Below the pieces are notes generated by a model. It was not told the DNA's origin and searched no databases. It saw nothing but the letters and a program-made list of their open reading frames with translations. Made by a program: the position numbers and the translations under genes. Shown piece by piece: positions 54,149 to 63,154 of a stretch of DNA of 64,000 nucleotides (its first letter is position 1; the number at the start of each line of letters is the position of its first letter). The stretch is from Corynebacterium lubricantis DSM 45231 (GTDB lineage: Bacteria > Actinomycetota > Actinomycetes > Mycobacteriales > Mycobacteriaceae). The DNA lies in contig NZ_KB902181.1 of assembly GCF_000379425.1 (NCBI RefSeq), forward strand, positions 217,028-281,027, written 5' to 3'.

Positions 54149-54154
54149 TAAAGT
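54149..54154 (+). promoter_or_regulatory. oxyR: -10 element of oxyR (leaderless)
   Basis: TAAAGT, 7 nt before the ATG at 54162, with no SD. Confidence 0.5.
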
Positions 54155-54161
54155 CATAAGT

Positions 54162-55118
54162 ATGAACAATAAAGAGTACCGGCCGACACTCGCACAGCTG
54201 CGCACTTTTGTCACCATTGCTGAGAACAAGCATTTTGGAACTGCAGCGAACAAGCTGTCCATTTCCCAGCCGTCTCTTTCGCAAGCTCTCGTCGCCTTGG
54301 AAACTGGACTGGATGTCCAGCTGATCGAACGGTCGACGCGCAAAGTGATTGTCACGCCTATCGGCGAGGAATTGCTTCCCTATGCGAAGGCCACCCTTGA
54401 GGCCGCTGACGCGTTTCTTGCGCGTTCTCGGGGTGCGCACGGTCTGCTCACCGGCCCGCTTACCATTGGAATTATCCCAACCTTAGCCCCATATATCCTG
54501 CCTCAGTTGCTGCAAAATCTGCAGGATGGCTACCCCGATTTGGAGCCGCGGATCGTCGAGGAGCAAACGCGGCACCTGCTCAATCAGCTCCGTGACGGCC
54601 AGATTGATGTGGCCGTTATGGCCCTGCCTTCCGATAGCGCCGGAATGATCGAGCAGCCACTATTTAATGAGCCGTTTACCATTGTCGTGCCCGAAGACCA
54701 TCCGCAGGCAGGCGAGAACAATCTCAAGCTTGACGTGTTGGAGGACCTCGACCTTTTGCTTCTCGACGATGGCCACTGCCTACGCGATCAGGTCCTCGAC
54801 TTGTGCCGCACCGCAAACATTAACCCCACCGAGGCAAGCGATTCAGTGACTCGAGCGTCTTCGCTGACCACGATCCTGCAGCTGGTCGTGGCAGGTCTTG
54901 GCAGCACACTCGTTCCCCAGTCTGCGCTGGCTACCGAATGCCGCCGGCCAGGCCTTGCACTGGCCCATTTCGATGAATCGGTTACCGCGCAGCGCACGAT
55001 TGGTCTGGTGTACCGCTCGTCGTCGTCACGCGCCGAAGAGTACAAGGCCCTTGGTGAACTGATCACGCAGGCCTACGAAGAAGCAGTGGAAGCCAGCCAG
55101 GAACTGATCCTGGCGTAG
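54162..55118 (+). CDS. oxyR: Hydrogen peroxide-responsive regulator OxyR (LysR family)
   Basis: OxyR senses peroxide through a disulfide and controls catalase and iron-storage genes. The 318-residue LysR protein has the N-terminal helix-turn-helix (TLAQLRTFVTIAENKHFGTA, ISQPSLSQALVALETGL) and the redox cysteines C206 and C215 in DDGHCLRDQVLDLC, the same 9-residue spacing as E. coli C199/C208, so this is OxyR rather than a general LysR member. In corynebacteria it acts mainly as a repressor. It lies near hrpA, as in related genomes. The ATG follows TAAAGT by 7 nt, pointing to a leaderless mRNA. Confidence 0.95.
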   Translation: MNNKEYRPTLAQLRTFVTIAENKHFGTAANKLSISQPSLSQALVALETGLDVQLIERSTRKVIVTPIGEELLPYAKATLEAADAFLARSRGAHGLLTGPLTIGIIPTLAPYILPQLLQNLQDGYPDLEPRIVEEQTRHLLNQLRDGQIDVAVMALPSDSAGMIEQPLFNEPFTIVVPEDHPQAGENNLKLDVLEDLDLLLLDDGHCLRDQVLDLCRTANINPTEASDSVTRASSLTTILQLVVAGLGSTLVPQSALATECRRPGLALAHFDESVTAQRTIGLVYRSSSSRAEEYKALGELITQAYEEAVEASQELILA

Positions 55119-55127
55119 GCCGTTTTC

Positions 55128-56147
55128 CTAAAGAAAACCGTTGTAATTCTGGTTTTGTGGGCCCTGGTTCTGATCAAAGTCGCGCGATTGATCATAAGGA
55201 ACCGGGCCACCCGCGGCTTGGCGATACATATGCGCATCGATCAAGATAAGCGCAGGCAGAACGATCAAAGCGGCCAGTCCGAAGGTGACCACAATGATCA
55301 TCATGGCAAGCACACCCGCCACGATGTTGTAGCCCAGCAGGCGAAGGTAGTTTCGCTTGCCTGCCTCATAGGACAGCACAAATGCCTGGCCGATGGACGT
55401 GGCACGACGTTCCACAATGAAGTGCACCGGAAACGCGAGCAGCGGACGCACCAGAACGGCGACAATGCTGGCTAGGAACACACCGAGGATGGCGCGCCCG
55501 CTGATATCGGCGGGATCCGTGATGGGTGTGCTGCTATAGCCCATCAGCGCCAGGGCTTGATCGCCACCGATGAGCAACGCCAGCCCACCAGAAACGACTA
55601 GCATCGCAAGCGACACGAGCAATGAGGTGGCGAAAGCCGGCCACATGTTGACCTCTGTAATCAGGTCCCGGTAGGTAATCTTGCGCTTGTCCACCTGCCA
55701 GATCGCGCCGCGGAGCAGGAACAACGACAAGAACACTCCCACTATCGCAGCCAGGGCATCCATGAAGAATGATGATTGGCCGCCACCACCCGCCGCCAGC
55801 GCCATACCCATTGGGACAGCCAGAATGAAGATGACCACGCCGGTTAACAGCGCCCCGAGAATCCACACCACAGCATTGGAAAACATTGTCGGGAAGGCCC
55901 AGGAGACGCTTCGGAACACATCAATTTTCCCGTTGGTATTCACCATCGGCTGCATGTGCTGGTTCCCCTGCCCGAACTGCGGGTCAGCGCTGCCATAGCC
56001 TCCGTAGCTGTAGTAGTCCGATTCCCCATAGCGCGCCCAGTGTCCCTGATCTTGCTGTGGATCTTGTTGTGGGTACTGCGGGTACTGATTCGACTCCGCG
56101 TCGTCGTCGGAGTTATACGGGTACCCGTTATTCGGCGGGTTAGACAT
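55128..56147 (-). CDS. Pro/Gln/Tyr-rich multipass membrane protein
   Basis: The 339-residue protein has a 65-residue cytoplasmic-looking N-terminus rich in Gln, Asp, Tyr and Pro (QYPQYPQQDPQQDQGHWARY), then six hydrophobic segments between residues about 85 and 310 and a polar Gln/Asn-rich tail. KIDVFRSVSWAFPTMFSNAV and LSYEAGKRNYLRLLGYN resemble the glycerophosphodiesterase-type membrane domain family, but I do not assign it. It has no clear partner genes and is convergent with oxyR, separated by 9 bp. Confidence 0.75.
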   Translation of the reverse strand: MSNPPNNGYPYNSDDDAESNQYPQYPQQDPQQDQGHWARYGESDYYSYGGYGSADPQFGQGNQHMQPMVNTNGKIDVFRSVSWAFPTMFSNAVVWILGALLTGVVIFILAVPMGMALAAGGGGQSSFFMDALAAIVGVFLSLFLLRGAIWQVDKRKITYRDLITEVNMWPAFATSLLVSLAMLVVSGGLALLIGGDQALALMGYSSTPITDPADISGRAILGVFLASIVAVLVRPLLAFPVHFIVERRATSIGQAFVLSYEAGKRNYLRLLGYNIVAGVLAMMIIVVTFGLAALIVLPALILIDAHMYRQAAGGPVPYDQSRDFDQNQGPQNQNYNGFL

Positions 56148-56246
56148 AGTACTGGCCTTTCCAAGGGATCGTTGTCACGACCTTTAGTCTACGTGCCATG
56201 AGAACTACACCTAATGAGCCAGTGCGACTAGACTTCACAACCAGTC

Positions 56247-59200
56247 ATGACTACTACTGCACCCACGCGCGAGGAACTTCAATCGCGCCTTAATACGCTA
56301 TCGCTTGTCAACGAGCGCAGGTTCGCCCGCAGGCTCCGCAAAGCACGTGCGCCCGAAGCCTTAAGCGCGATCTCCCGCGATATGGATAAGGCCGCCGCAT
56401 CTGTTGAAGCCATCGATGCTGCGGTTCCTCTCATCGAGTACCCTGAGCAACTCCCCGTCTCAGCGCGCCGCGATGACATCATGTCCGTTATCCGCGACAA
56501 CCAGGTCGTCATCATTGCGGGGGAAACCGGCTCGGGTAAAACTACCCAGATCCCGAAGATGCTGCTTGATCTCGGGCGGGGTCGGCGCGGGTTGATTGGA
56601 CACACGCAGCCTCGTCGATTAGCGGCGCGAACAGTGGCCGAACGAATCGCGGATGAACTCGGGCAAGAGATCGGCGACACCGTTGGATATGCCATCCGTT
56701 TCGACGATCGAGTCTCACCGACAACGGCCGTGAAGCTGATGACCGATGGTATTTTGCTCGCTGAAATGCAGCGCGACCGTTTCCTCAATGCCTACGACAC
56801 GATCATTATCGACGAGGCCCACGAGCGCTCCCTCAACATCGACTTCCTCCTGGGGTATTTGAAGCAACTCCTGCCGAAGCGCCCCGATCTCAAGGTGATT
56901 ATCACCTCAGCGACGATCGATCCGGAAAGCTTCGCGCAGCATTTTGCCGATGCTGCGGGCGACCCGGCGCCGATCATCGAGGTCTCGGGACGTACCTACC
57001 CGGTGGAAATCCGTTATCGTCCACTGGAGCAGCAGGTCGGCGACCGCGTCGTGGACATTGATATGCACGAGGGTCTGATTTCGGCCATCGAAGAGCTGAT
57101 GAGCGAGGGCCCCGGCGATATCCTGTGCTTCTTCCCTGGCGAGCGGGATATCCGCGATGCGATGGAAGCCATCGAGGCAAAGCATTGGCGTGGTGTCGAG
57201 GTGACCCCACTCTTCGGTCGGCTTTCCAACCAAGAACAGCACCGCGTGTTTTCACCGCACTCGGGCCGCAGGATCGTGCTGTCGACGAATATCGCCGAAA
57301 CGTCGCTGACCGTGCCTGGTATCCACTACGTCATTGATACCGGTACCGCGCGTATTTCGCGTTATTCCACGCGCACCAAGGTACAGCGCCTGCCCATTGA
57401 GGAAGTCTCGCAGGCATCCGCTAATCAGCGCTCGGGTCGCTGTGGTCGTGTCACCGACGGCATTGCGATTCGCCTGTATTCCGAGGAGGACTTTAATTCC
57501 CGGCCGGGCTTTACCGACCCGGAAATCCTGCGTACCAACCTTGCCAGCGTGATTTTGCAGATGATTTCTTTGCGCCTCGGCGCCATCGAAGACTTCCCCT
57601 TTATCCAACCACCGGAATCAAAGGCCATCCGCGATGGGTTGGTTTTGCTGGGCGAGCTCGGTGCCCTCGAAGAATCCGAGCAACCACAACTGACCGCAAT
57701 CGGCCGTGATTTGGCGCGTATCCCGGTGGATCCGCGGATGGCACGCATGCTTGTCGAGGCCGAAAAACTCGGCGTGCTCGACGATGTCACCGTCATCGTG
57801 TCGTCGATGACCATCCAGGACGTGCGCGAGCGACCTTTGGAATACCAAGCCCAAGCCGATCAAGCGCACGCCCGGTTTAAGGACACGACCTCCGACTTCC
57901 TCTCGAGCTTGAAGCTATGGGATTACATCAACGAATCACGCGACGAGCTGACAGGTAACGCTTTCCGGAAGCGGATGAAGAAGGAATATCTGCATTACAT
58001 GCGAATCCGCGAGTGGTATGACCTCGTGCGCCAGCTGCGCGACGTGGAGAAGCAACTTGGTTGGTCCCACGCAGAAAACGTGGTGAGCAAGCGCAACGAC
58101 GATGCTATCCACCAATCGCTCCTTTCCGGGCTCCTGTCCAATATCGGAGCAAGGGATGGTAACTCTAAGGAATTCCATGGCGCCCGTGGCACGAAGTTCC
58201 TCATCTTCCCTGGCTCGGCGCTAGCGAAGAAGCCACCAGAGTTCATTATGGCCGGCGAACTCGTGGAAACCTCGCGGCTTTGGGCTCGCGACGTGGCCAA
58301 GATTCAACCTGCCTGGGTGGAAAAGCTCGCGGCCGGATTGTTGAAGCACTCCTACTCGGAGCCATTGTGGTCGCGGAAGCGCTCGGCCGCGATGGTGCAT
58401 CAAAAATCCATGCTTTATGGCGTCACCATCGTCGCCGATCGTCTTGTGCCCTATCACCGTGTGGACAAGGCAGCTGCGCGGGAAATGTTCATCCGCCATG
58501 CTCTCATCGCAGGCGAATGGGATACTCACCATAAGTTCCTCAGCCATAACCAGGAGCTGCTTAGCGAGGCAGCCGCCGTCGAAGACAAGGTCCGACGTCG
58601 CGGTCTCGTCGTCGACGAGGAAACTCTCTTCGATTTTTACGATGCTAAGCTCCCCGAGTCTGCTACCACCGGGCGATACTTCGACTCATGGTGGAAGAAG
58701 AAGCGTCACGAGGATCCTTCCTACCTCGATTTCGATCCCACGGCACTTATCGACGATTCGCACAGCACTGATGCCGCGACGGACTTTCCCGATACGTGGC
58801 GTCAGGGCTCGGTGACGTATGACTTGAGGTATAAATTCGAGCCGGGAGACCCCTTCGATGGTGTCACGGCGCTTGTTCCCATCCCTTTGTTGGAAAATGT
58901 CGATGAAGAAGCGTTCCAGTGGCTCGTCCCAGGTTTACGATTCGAACTGGTCACCGAACTCATTCGTACTTTGCCCAAGGCGCTGCGGAAAACTGTCGTT
59001 CCCGCACCAGATTTCGCAGAGCGGGCAACCCCCAAGTTGATTCCCTTTGAGGGAAGCATCACTGATCAACTGGCGGAGGTCTTGCGCTCGCTGGGCGGTT
59101 CGGGGATCAATGGCTCGGATTTCCGAGTCGATGCTCTGCCACCACATCTTAAAATCACGTACGCGGCCATTGATCGCCGCGGCACAATCGTCGACCACGA

Positions 59201-60137
59201 CAAGGACCTTTTCGATTTAAAGCAGCGTCGCTCTGTTCAAATCAAGTCCTCGATGTCCAAGGCGAGCCGGAAATCCGAAACCAAAGCAGTCAAAGAGTGG
59301 ACTCCTGAAACACTCGGCACCGTCCCCTCTACTGTTTCAACATCGGTCGATGGCAACCAGGTCGAAGCATACCCAGCACTGGAGGCAACCCCTGACGGCG
59401 TGAAAATTACAGTCCACCCCACGAAGGCTGCCGCTGACGCATCGATGATTACCGCAACATTGACGCTCTTGTTGCGCAATATTCAGGTACAAACTGCGCC
59501 GATGACTAAAGGCCTTCCATTAAGGCAAAAAGTCGCCGTAGATAATTATCCTCACGGTCGCGCCGAAGGATTGGTGGAGGACGCGCGCGTAGCTTCGATC
59601 CGCGATCTCATGTTTGAGCACGGTGGTCCTGTTCGTTCGCCTGAGGAATTCGATGCTTTGTGGCTTAAGGTCAAGCCTGAAGTGGCTGGCCGGGTGCGTC
59701 GCGCCATTGTAAGCATTGCACCTGGATTAGTGGAATATGCACAGGTGGCAGATGAACTGGCTAAGTGGGACGGACCTGCCATCGATGATATGCGTGAGCA
59801 GCTGGGGTTCTTTTTGCCGAAACATGCCATCACCGTTCATGGCATGCAACACCTCCAGCATTTGCCACGCTATTTGGCTGCAATGAAGATTCGCCTCGAC
59901 GAAATGACACTTGATCCGGACAAAGATGCGGACCGCCAGGAGGTAGTGACACAGACGAAGAACTACCTGCAGGCAAAGTTGAGGCGTCTTCCCTCTGGGC
60001 GCGAAAAGTCGCGCGACGTGAAAGAAATTTTGTGGCAGATCGAGGAGCTGCGCGTCAGCCTCTTTGCGCAAAGACTAGGTACACCGAAGCCAGTCTCCGA
60101 ACGCCGTATTCAAAAGATGGTGGACAAACTCCAATAA
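56247..60137 (+). CDS. hrpA: ATP-dependent RNA helicase HrpA
   Basis: HrpA is a DEAH-box RNA helicase that resolves stalled or collided ribosomes in E. coli. The 1296-residue protein has Walker A IIAGETGSGKTTQIPKML (about residue 90), the DEAH motif IIIDEAHERSLNIDF, the SAT motif VIITSATIDPESFA, LSTNIAETSLTVPGI and QRSGRCGRV, then the helicase-associated domain and the long C-terminal DUF3418 region ending RLGTPKPVSERRIQKMVDKL. It lies convergent with nrdR, with 14 bp between stops. The first ATG has no SD; TAGACT lies 12 nt upstream. Confidence 0.96.
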   Translation: MTTTAPTREELQSRLNTLSLVNERRFARRLRKARAPEALSAISRDMDKAAASVEAIDAAVPLIEYPEQLPVSARRDDIMSVIRDNQVVIIAGETGSGKTTQIPKMLLDLGRGRRGLIGHTQPRRLAARTVAERIADELGQEIGDTVGYAIRFDDRVSPTTAVKLMTDGILLAEMQRDRFLNAYDTIIIDEAHERSLNIDFLLGYLKQLLPKRPDLKVIITSATIDPESFAQHFADAAGDPAPIIEVSGRTYPVEIRYRPLEQQVGDRVVDIDMHEGLISAIEELMSEGPGDILCFFPGERDIRDAMEAIEAKHWRGVEVTPLFGRLSNQEQHRVFSPHSGRRIVLSTNIAETSLTVPGIHYVIDTGTARISRYSTRTKVQRLPIEEVSQASANQRSGRCGRVTDGIAIRLYSEEDFNSRPGFTDPEILRTNLASVILQMISLRLGAIEDFPFIQPPESKAIRDGLVLLGELGALEESEQPQLTAIGRDLARIPVDPRMARMLVEAEKLGVLDDVTVIVSSMTIQDVRERPLEYQAQADQAHARFKDTTSDFLSSLKLWDYINESRDELTGNAFRKRMKKEYLHYMRIREWYDLVRQLRDVEKQLGWSHAENVVSKRNDDAIHQSLLSGLLSNIGARDGNSKEFHGARGTKFLIFPGSALAKKPPEFIMAGELVETSRLWARDVAKIQPAWVEKLAAGLLKHSYSEPLWSRKRSAAMVHQKSMLYGVTIVADRLVPYHRVDKAAAREMFIRHALIAGEWDTHHKFLSHNQELLSEAAAVEDKVRRRGLVVDEETLFDFYDAKLPESATTGRYFDSWWKKKRHEDPSYLDFDPTALIDDSHSTDAATDFPDTWRQGSVTYDLRYKFEPGDPFDGVTALVPIPLLENVDEEAFQWLVPGLRFELVTELIRTLPKALRKTVVPAPDFAERATPKLIPFEGSITDQLAEVLRSLGGSGINGSDFRVDALPPHLKITYAAIDRRGTIVDHDKDLFDLKQRRSVQIKSSMSKASRKSETKAVKEWTPETLGTVPSTVSTSVDGNQVEAYPALEATPDGVKITVHPTKAAADASMITATLTLLLRNIQVQTAPMTKGLPLRQKVAVDNYPHGRAEGLVEDARVASIRDLMFEHGGPVRSPEEFDALWLKVKPEVAGRVRRAIVSIAPGLVEYAQVADELAKWDGPAIDDMREQLGFFLPKHAITVHGMQHLQHLPRYLAAMKIRLDEMTLDPDKDADRQEVVTQTKNYLQAKLRRLPSGREKSRDVKEILWQIEELRVSLFAQRLGTPKPVSERRIQKMVDKLQ

Positions 60138-60151
60138 AAACTGGAGCACGC

Positions 60152-60622
60152 TTAGTCTAAGTCGCGGTCTCGGCGTCGCATGAGACGGATTTCTGATTCA
60201 AAGTCATCGGCGCTTTCGAAAGACTTATAGACAGAGGCGAAGCGCAGATAGGCGACTTCGTCGAGCGCGCGAAGTGGTTCGAGGATGGCAAGGCCAATTT
60301 GGTTCGCATCAATCTGTGAACTGCCTTGGCTACGTACTTTCTCTTCCACCTCCTGTGCGAGGCGTTTGAGCGAATCATCGGACACGTCACGTCCTTGGCA
60401 TGCACGGCGCACGCCAGTAATGAGTTTGTCGCGGTCGAATGGTTCGGATAGACCATTGCGTTTCACCACGGTGAGAACCGCTTTTTCCACGGTAGTGAAC
60501 CTACCGTGGCAGGATGCGCACTCCCGACGCCGGCGAATCGAGGTTCCGGAATCAATGATGCGGGAATCAATCACGCGGGAGGAGTCATTGTGGCAAAAGG
60601 GGCAATGCACGAAGGAAGCCAT
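60152..60622 (-). CDS. nrdR: Transcriptional repressor NrdR
   Basis: NrdR senses ATP/dATP and represses ribonucleotide reductase genes. The 156-residue protein has the N-terminal zinc ribbon ([15 protein letters not shown] ... [13 protein letters not shown]) and the ATP-cone domain with [20 protein letters not shown]. It sits next to the SOS genes divS and lexA, the usual corynebacterial order, which links dNTP supply with DNA damage genes. Confidence 0.97.
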   Translation of the reverse strand: MASFVHCPFCHNDSSRVIDSRIIDSGTSIRRRRECASCHGRFTTVEKAVLTVVKRNGLSEPFDRDKLITGVRRACQGRDVSDDSLKRLAQEVEEKVRSQGSSQIDANQIGLAILEPLRALDEVAYLRFASVYKSFESADDFESEIRLMRRRDRDLD

Positions 60623-60702
60623 CCAGTTCTATCAGCGAGCGAAACTTGCAAGACAAGATGGTATTCTACCTGCCAGCCGACTCTGCCCCAAGGGCGAGTT
60701 AA

Positions 60703-61083
60703 TTACCGAGTTGTCGGGGCGATTTCTGCTACGTAGTCCACGGGTGCGGACGGCTGCGGGTGCTCAGGTTCGAACGCTCCGCTTACAGCCGCACCAAAGA
60801 TTATGCTCATTCCCATCATCGCACCGGCGACCAGAGTGCTCAACCGCTCGCGTCGACTTTCGATTCGGCGAAGTCTTGCTGAAGGTGCCTTTAACGAAGG
60901 TTGATATTCCCGCCCAGGCGTTCGAGGCGAAGATGGAAGAGTTCGAACAATAGAAGAATTCCGATAGGTTTCATTGAGCTCTCCGGGAGCCCCGAGATCC
61001 CAGATGGAAGCAGATGGAACTACCTGAGCGTAGACTTTGTTTACCGAATTACGTGTTGTTACCTTGCTATTTAGAACGGTCAT
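60703..61083 (-). CDS. divS: SOS cell-division suppressor DivS
   Basis: DivS of C. glutamicum is induced by DNA damage and delays division; it lies opposite lexA, as this gene does. The 126-residue protein has a disordered N-terminus, a basic RRIESRRERLS stretch, and a single membrane segment (TLVAGAMMGMSIIFGAAVSG, residues about 82-102) with a short Pro-rich extracytoplasmic tail. This topology matches the small membrane division inhibitors. AGGAG lies 5 nt before the ATG. The identification rests on position and topology, because the protein is poorly conserved. Confidence 0.8.
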   Translation of the reverse strand: MTVLNSKVTTRNSVNKVYAQVVPSASIWDLGAPGELNETYRNSSIVRTLPSSPRTPGREYQPSLKAPSARLRRIESRRERLSTLVAGAMMGMSIIFGAAVSGAFEPEHPQPSAPVDYVAEIAPTTR

Positions 61084-61133
61084 CGTTTCTCCTCGATTGA
61101 TTTAACTTGATAATAAACACCAGGATCGACGCT

Positions 61134-61231
61134 TTCGAACAAAGATCTCGCTCGCCTGTTCGATAGTTCGTATGTTCGATTTATATCACGCTCAGAAAGT
61201 TTTGTCCACGCTTCGAACAAATATGTCGAAC
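61134..61231. promoter_or_regulatory. Cluster of LexA-box half-sites between divS and lexA
   Basis: The actinobacterial LexA box is TCGAAC-N4-GTTCGA. This region has six copies of its half-site: TTCGAAC at 61134 and 61212, GTTCGA at 61158 and 61174, GTTCG at 61166 and TCGAAC at 61226. None form a fully perfect dyad at the standard spacing. The cluster fits LexA control of both divergent genes. Confidence 0.7.
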
Positions 61232-61335
61232 AAACTTGCAGTTTCGTGATAGACATAGAGGGAGGAAACAATAATTTGAGGATTCGAGACGAGTTTCTCC
61301 GCAGACGCGGACAGCTCTAGTTACTAGGAGTAGAC

Positions 61336-62019
61336 ATGCCCGCAAAAAAGAACGAGGACAAGAAGCCGAACCAAGCCACCCTTTCGGCCCGACAAAAGCG
61401 CATTCTTGAAGTTATTCAGGATGCCGTAGTGCTTCGCGGTTACGCCCCAAGCATTCGTGAGATCGGCGACGCTGCGGGCCTGCAGTCCACGTCTTCCGTG
61501 GCGTATCAGCTCAAGGAATTGGAGAAGAAAGGGTTCTTAAGGCGAGACCCCAATAAGCCACGCGCAGTGGACTTACGTCACCTTCCTTCAGCTCCGCTCA
61601 AGAAGCGAGAGAAGCCAGCACAGGAAGCTCCACCAGAATCCGTACAGACGAACTTCATTCCGGTTGTAGGCCAGATCGCGGCTGGCAATCCCATTCTTGC
61701 CGAGCAGCATGTCGAAGAGTATTACCCAATGCCCGCTGACGTCGTCGGTGACGGCGAGCTGTACATGCTGCAAGTTGTTGGGGAATCCATGCGGGATGCA
61801 GGAATTTTGGACGGAGATTGGGTCGTTGTCCGCGCACAGCCAGTCGCAGAAGAGGGTGAGTTTGTTGCCGCGCTGCTCGACGGTGAAGCCACGGTTAAGG
61901 AGTTCCATAAGGATTCCACTGGTGTGTGGCTCCTTCCCCACAACTCTGCTTTTGCTCCCATCCGTGGCGATGAGGCCGAGATCATGGGCAAAGTCGTGTC
62001 AGTGATGCGGAGCCTCTAA
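61336..62019 (+). CDS. lexA: SOS repressor LexA
   Basis: LexA represses DNA-damage genes and cleaves itself when stimulated by RecA filaments. The 227-residue protein has the winged helix (SARQKRILEVIQDAV, APSIREIGDAAGLQSTSSVA) and the S24 peptidase domain with the Ala116-Gly117 cleavage site (GQIAAGNP), catalytic S151 (GESMRD) and K188 (ATVKEF). SD AGGAG 5 nt upstream. It is divergent from divS over a 252-bp region with LexA half-sites, and probably autoregulated. Confidence 0.98.
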   Translation: MPAKKNEDKKPNQATLSARQKRILEVIQDAVVLRGYAPSIREIGDAAGLQSTSSVAYQLKELEKKGFLRRDPNKPRAVDLRHLPSAPLKKREKPAQEAPPESVQTNFIPVVGQIAAGNPILAEQHVEEYYPMPADVVGDGELYMLQVVGESMRDAGILDGDWVVVRAQPVAEEGEFVAALLDGEATVKEFHKDSTGVWLLPHNSAFAPIRGDEAEIMGKVVSVMRSL

Positions 62020-62049
62020 CCCACTCGCACCCCTCCTTCTCGAGCCCTT

Positions 62050-62092
62050 TTCCTCACCAGACTTTCTGTCCCTGGTGAGGAATTTTCTCTTT
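62050..62092 (+). terminator. Terminator of lexA
   Basis: TTCCTCACCAG and CTGGTGAGGAA form an 11-bp stem with an 11-nt loop, followed by TTTTCTCTTTT, 30 bp after the lexA stop. Confidence 0.9.
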
Positions 62093-62193
62093 TCACACCC
62101 TACCGGGGGGATACGGAAGGATTCCCACGCATTCGGAAATAGAACTTTGAAACAATGGAGGTTCAACGGTTCCCTAGATTGAGAAGGCCAACT

Positions 62194-62973
62194 ATGTATG
62201 CAGAGGAACGTCGTCGCCAAATTGCTTCGTTGACCGCCGTCGAAGGCCGTGTCAATGTCACCGAGCTCGCCCAGAAGTTTGATGTGACTGCGGAAACCAT
62301 TCGTCGAGATCTAGCGGTGCTCGACAGGGAGGGAGTCGTGCACCGCGTCCACGGCGGTGCTGTGGCTAGTCAATCGTTTCTCACCACCGAGTTCCCACTG
62401 GATACGAGATTTAGAACCTCCCCTACGGCCAAATCCGCCATCGCCCGCGCAGCCCTCGACCAGCTTCCCGCGCCAGGCGGCTCCATCTTCCTGGATGCGG
62501 GAACCACGATTAATGGGCTTGCCGATCTACTCGCAGACAACCCACAATCACATGAGTGGTCTATTGTCACCAACTCACTGCCCATCGCTCTAGAACTCTC
62601 GGGAGCAGGATTAGATAACGTCCAACTCTTAGGCGGGACCGTCCGAGCTATTACCCAAGCAGTCGTCGGCGACACTGCCTTGCGCAGTCTGGCACTGATG
62701 AGGGCTGACGTTGCATTCATTGGCACCAACGCACTGACCATTGATCATGGCTTATCTACAGCGGATGCCCAGGAGGCAGCGGTGAAATCATCGATGGTGA
62801 CGAACGCTCGAAAAGTCGTGGTGCTGTGCGACTCTACAAAACTAGGAAACGATTATCTAGTGAGCTTCGCGTCCCTGGATCAAATTGACGTTGTCATCAC
62901 CGATTCCGAGGCACCTGAGACATTCTCCTCCGAGCTCCGCGAACGCGGAATCGAAGTAATTCTCGCATCCTAA
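62194..62973 (+). CDS. sugR: DeoR-family sugar regulator (SugR-like)
   Basis: The 259-residue protein has the DeoR winged helix-turn-helix (EERRRQIASLTAVEGRVNVT, FDVTAETIRRDLAVLDREGVV) and the sugar-phosphate-sensing domain (FLDAGTTINGLADLLADN, VLCDSTKLGNDY). The gene order lexA-sugR-fruK-type kinase and the length of 259 match SugR of C. glutamicum, the repressor of PTS genes that responds to fructose 1-phosphate and other sugar phosphates. I chose the ATG reading MYAEERR because GAGAAGG lies upstream and family members start here; a longer frame would add 13 unlikely residues. Confidence 0.87.
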   Translation: MYAEERRRQIASLTAVEGRVNVTELAQKFDVTAETIRRDLAVLDREGVVHRVHGGAVASQSFLTTEFPLDTRFRTSPTAKSAIARAALDQLPAPGGSIFLDAGTTINGLADLLADNPQSHEWSIVTNSLPIALELSGAGLDNVQLLGGTVRAITQAVVGDTALRSLALMRADVAFIGTNALTIDHGLSTADAQEAAVKSSMVTNARKVVVLCDSTKLGNDYLVSFASLDQIDVVITDSEAPETFSSELRERGIEVILAS

Positions 62974-63048
62974 TCGCAGGTCGCACGCAGGTTTCCTCTG
63001 ACGCCCTGGCGATAAGCGGAGGAAAATTGTCACATTTTCAAAAAGTTC

Positions 63049-63077
63049 TTGGAAATTCGGACACAATCGGGCATACT
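63049..63077 (+). promoter_or_regulatory. fruK: Sigma-70-type promoter of fruK
   Basis: TTGGAA (-35), 17 nt, CATACT (-10). It lies 78 bp before the GTG start of the kinase gene and predicts a leader of about 70 nt, so fruK can be transcribed apart from sugR. Confidence 0.55.
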
Positions 63078-63154
63078 TAGGTTGTCCCGCATTATGGCCC
63101 GTGCCACTAAATTCCCGAAAGTCTACGGATATCACTCCACAAAAGAGGTGCACC

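Noticed and set aside
61080..61271. Minus-strand frame of 63 codons upstream of divS
   Set aside because: It covers the LexA half-site cluster and would place coding sequence over the divS promoter; composition and context do not support a gene.
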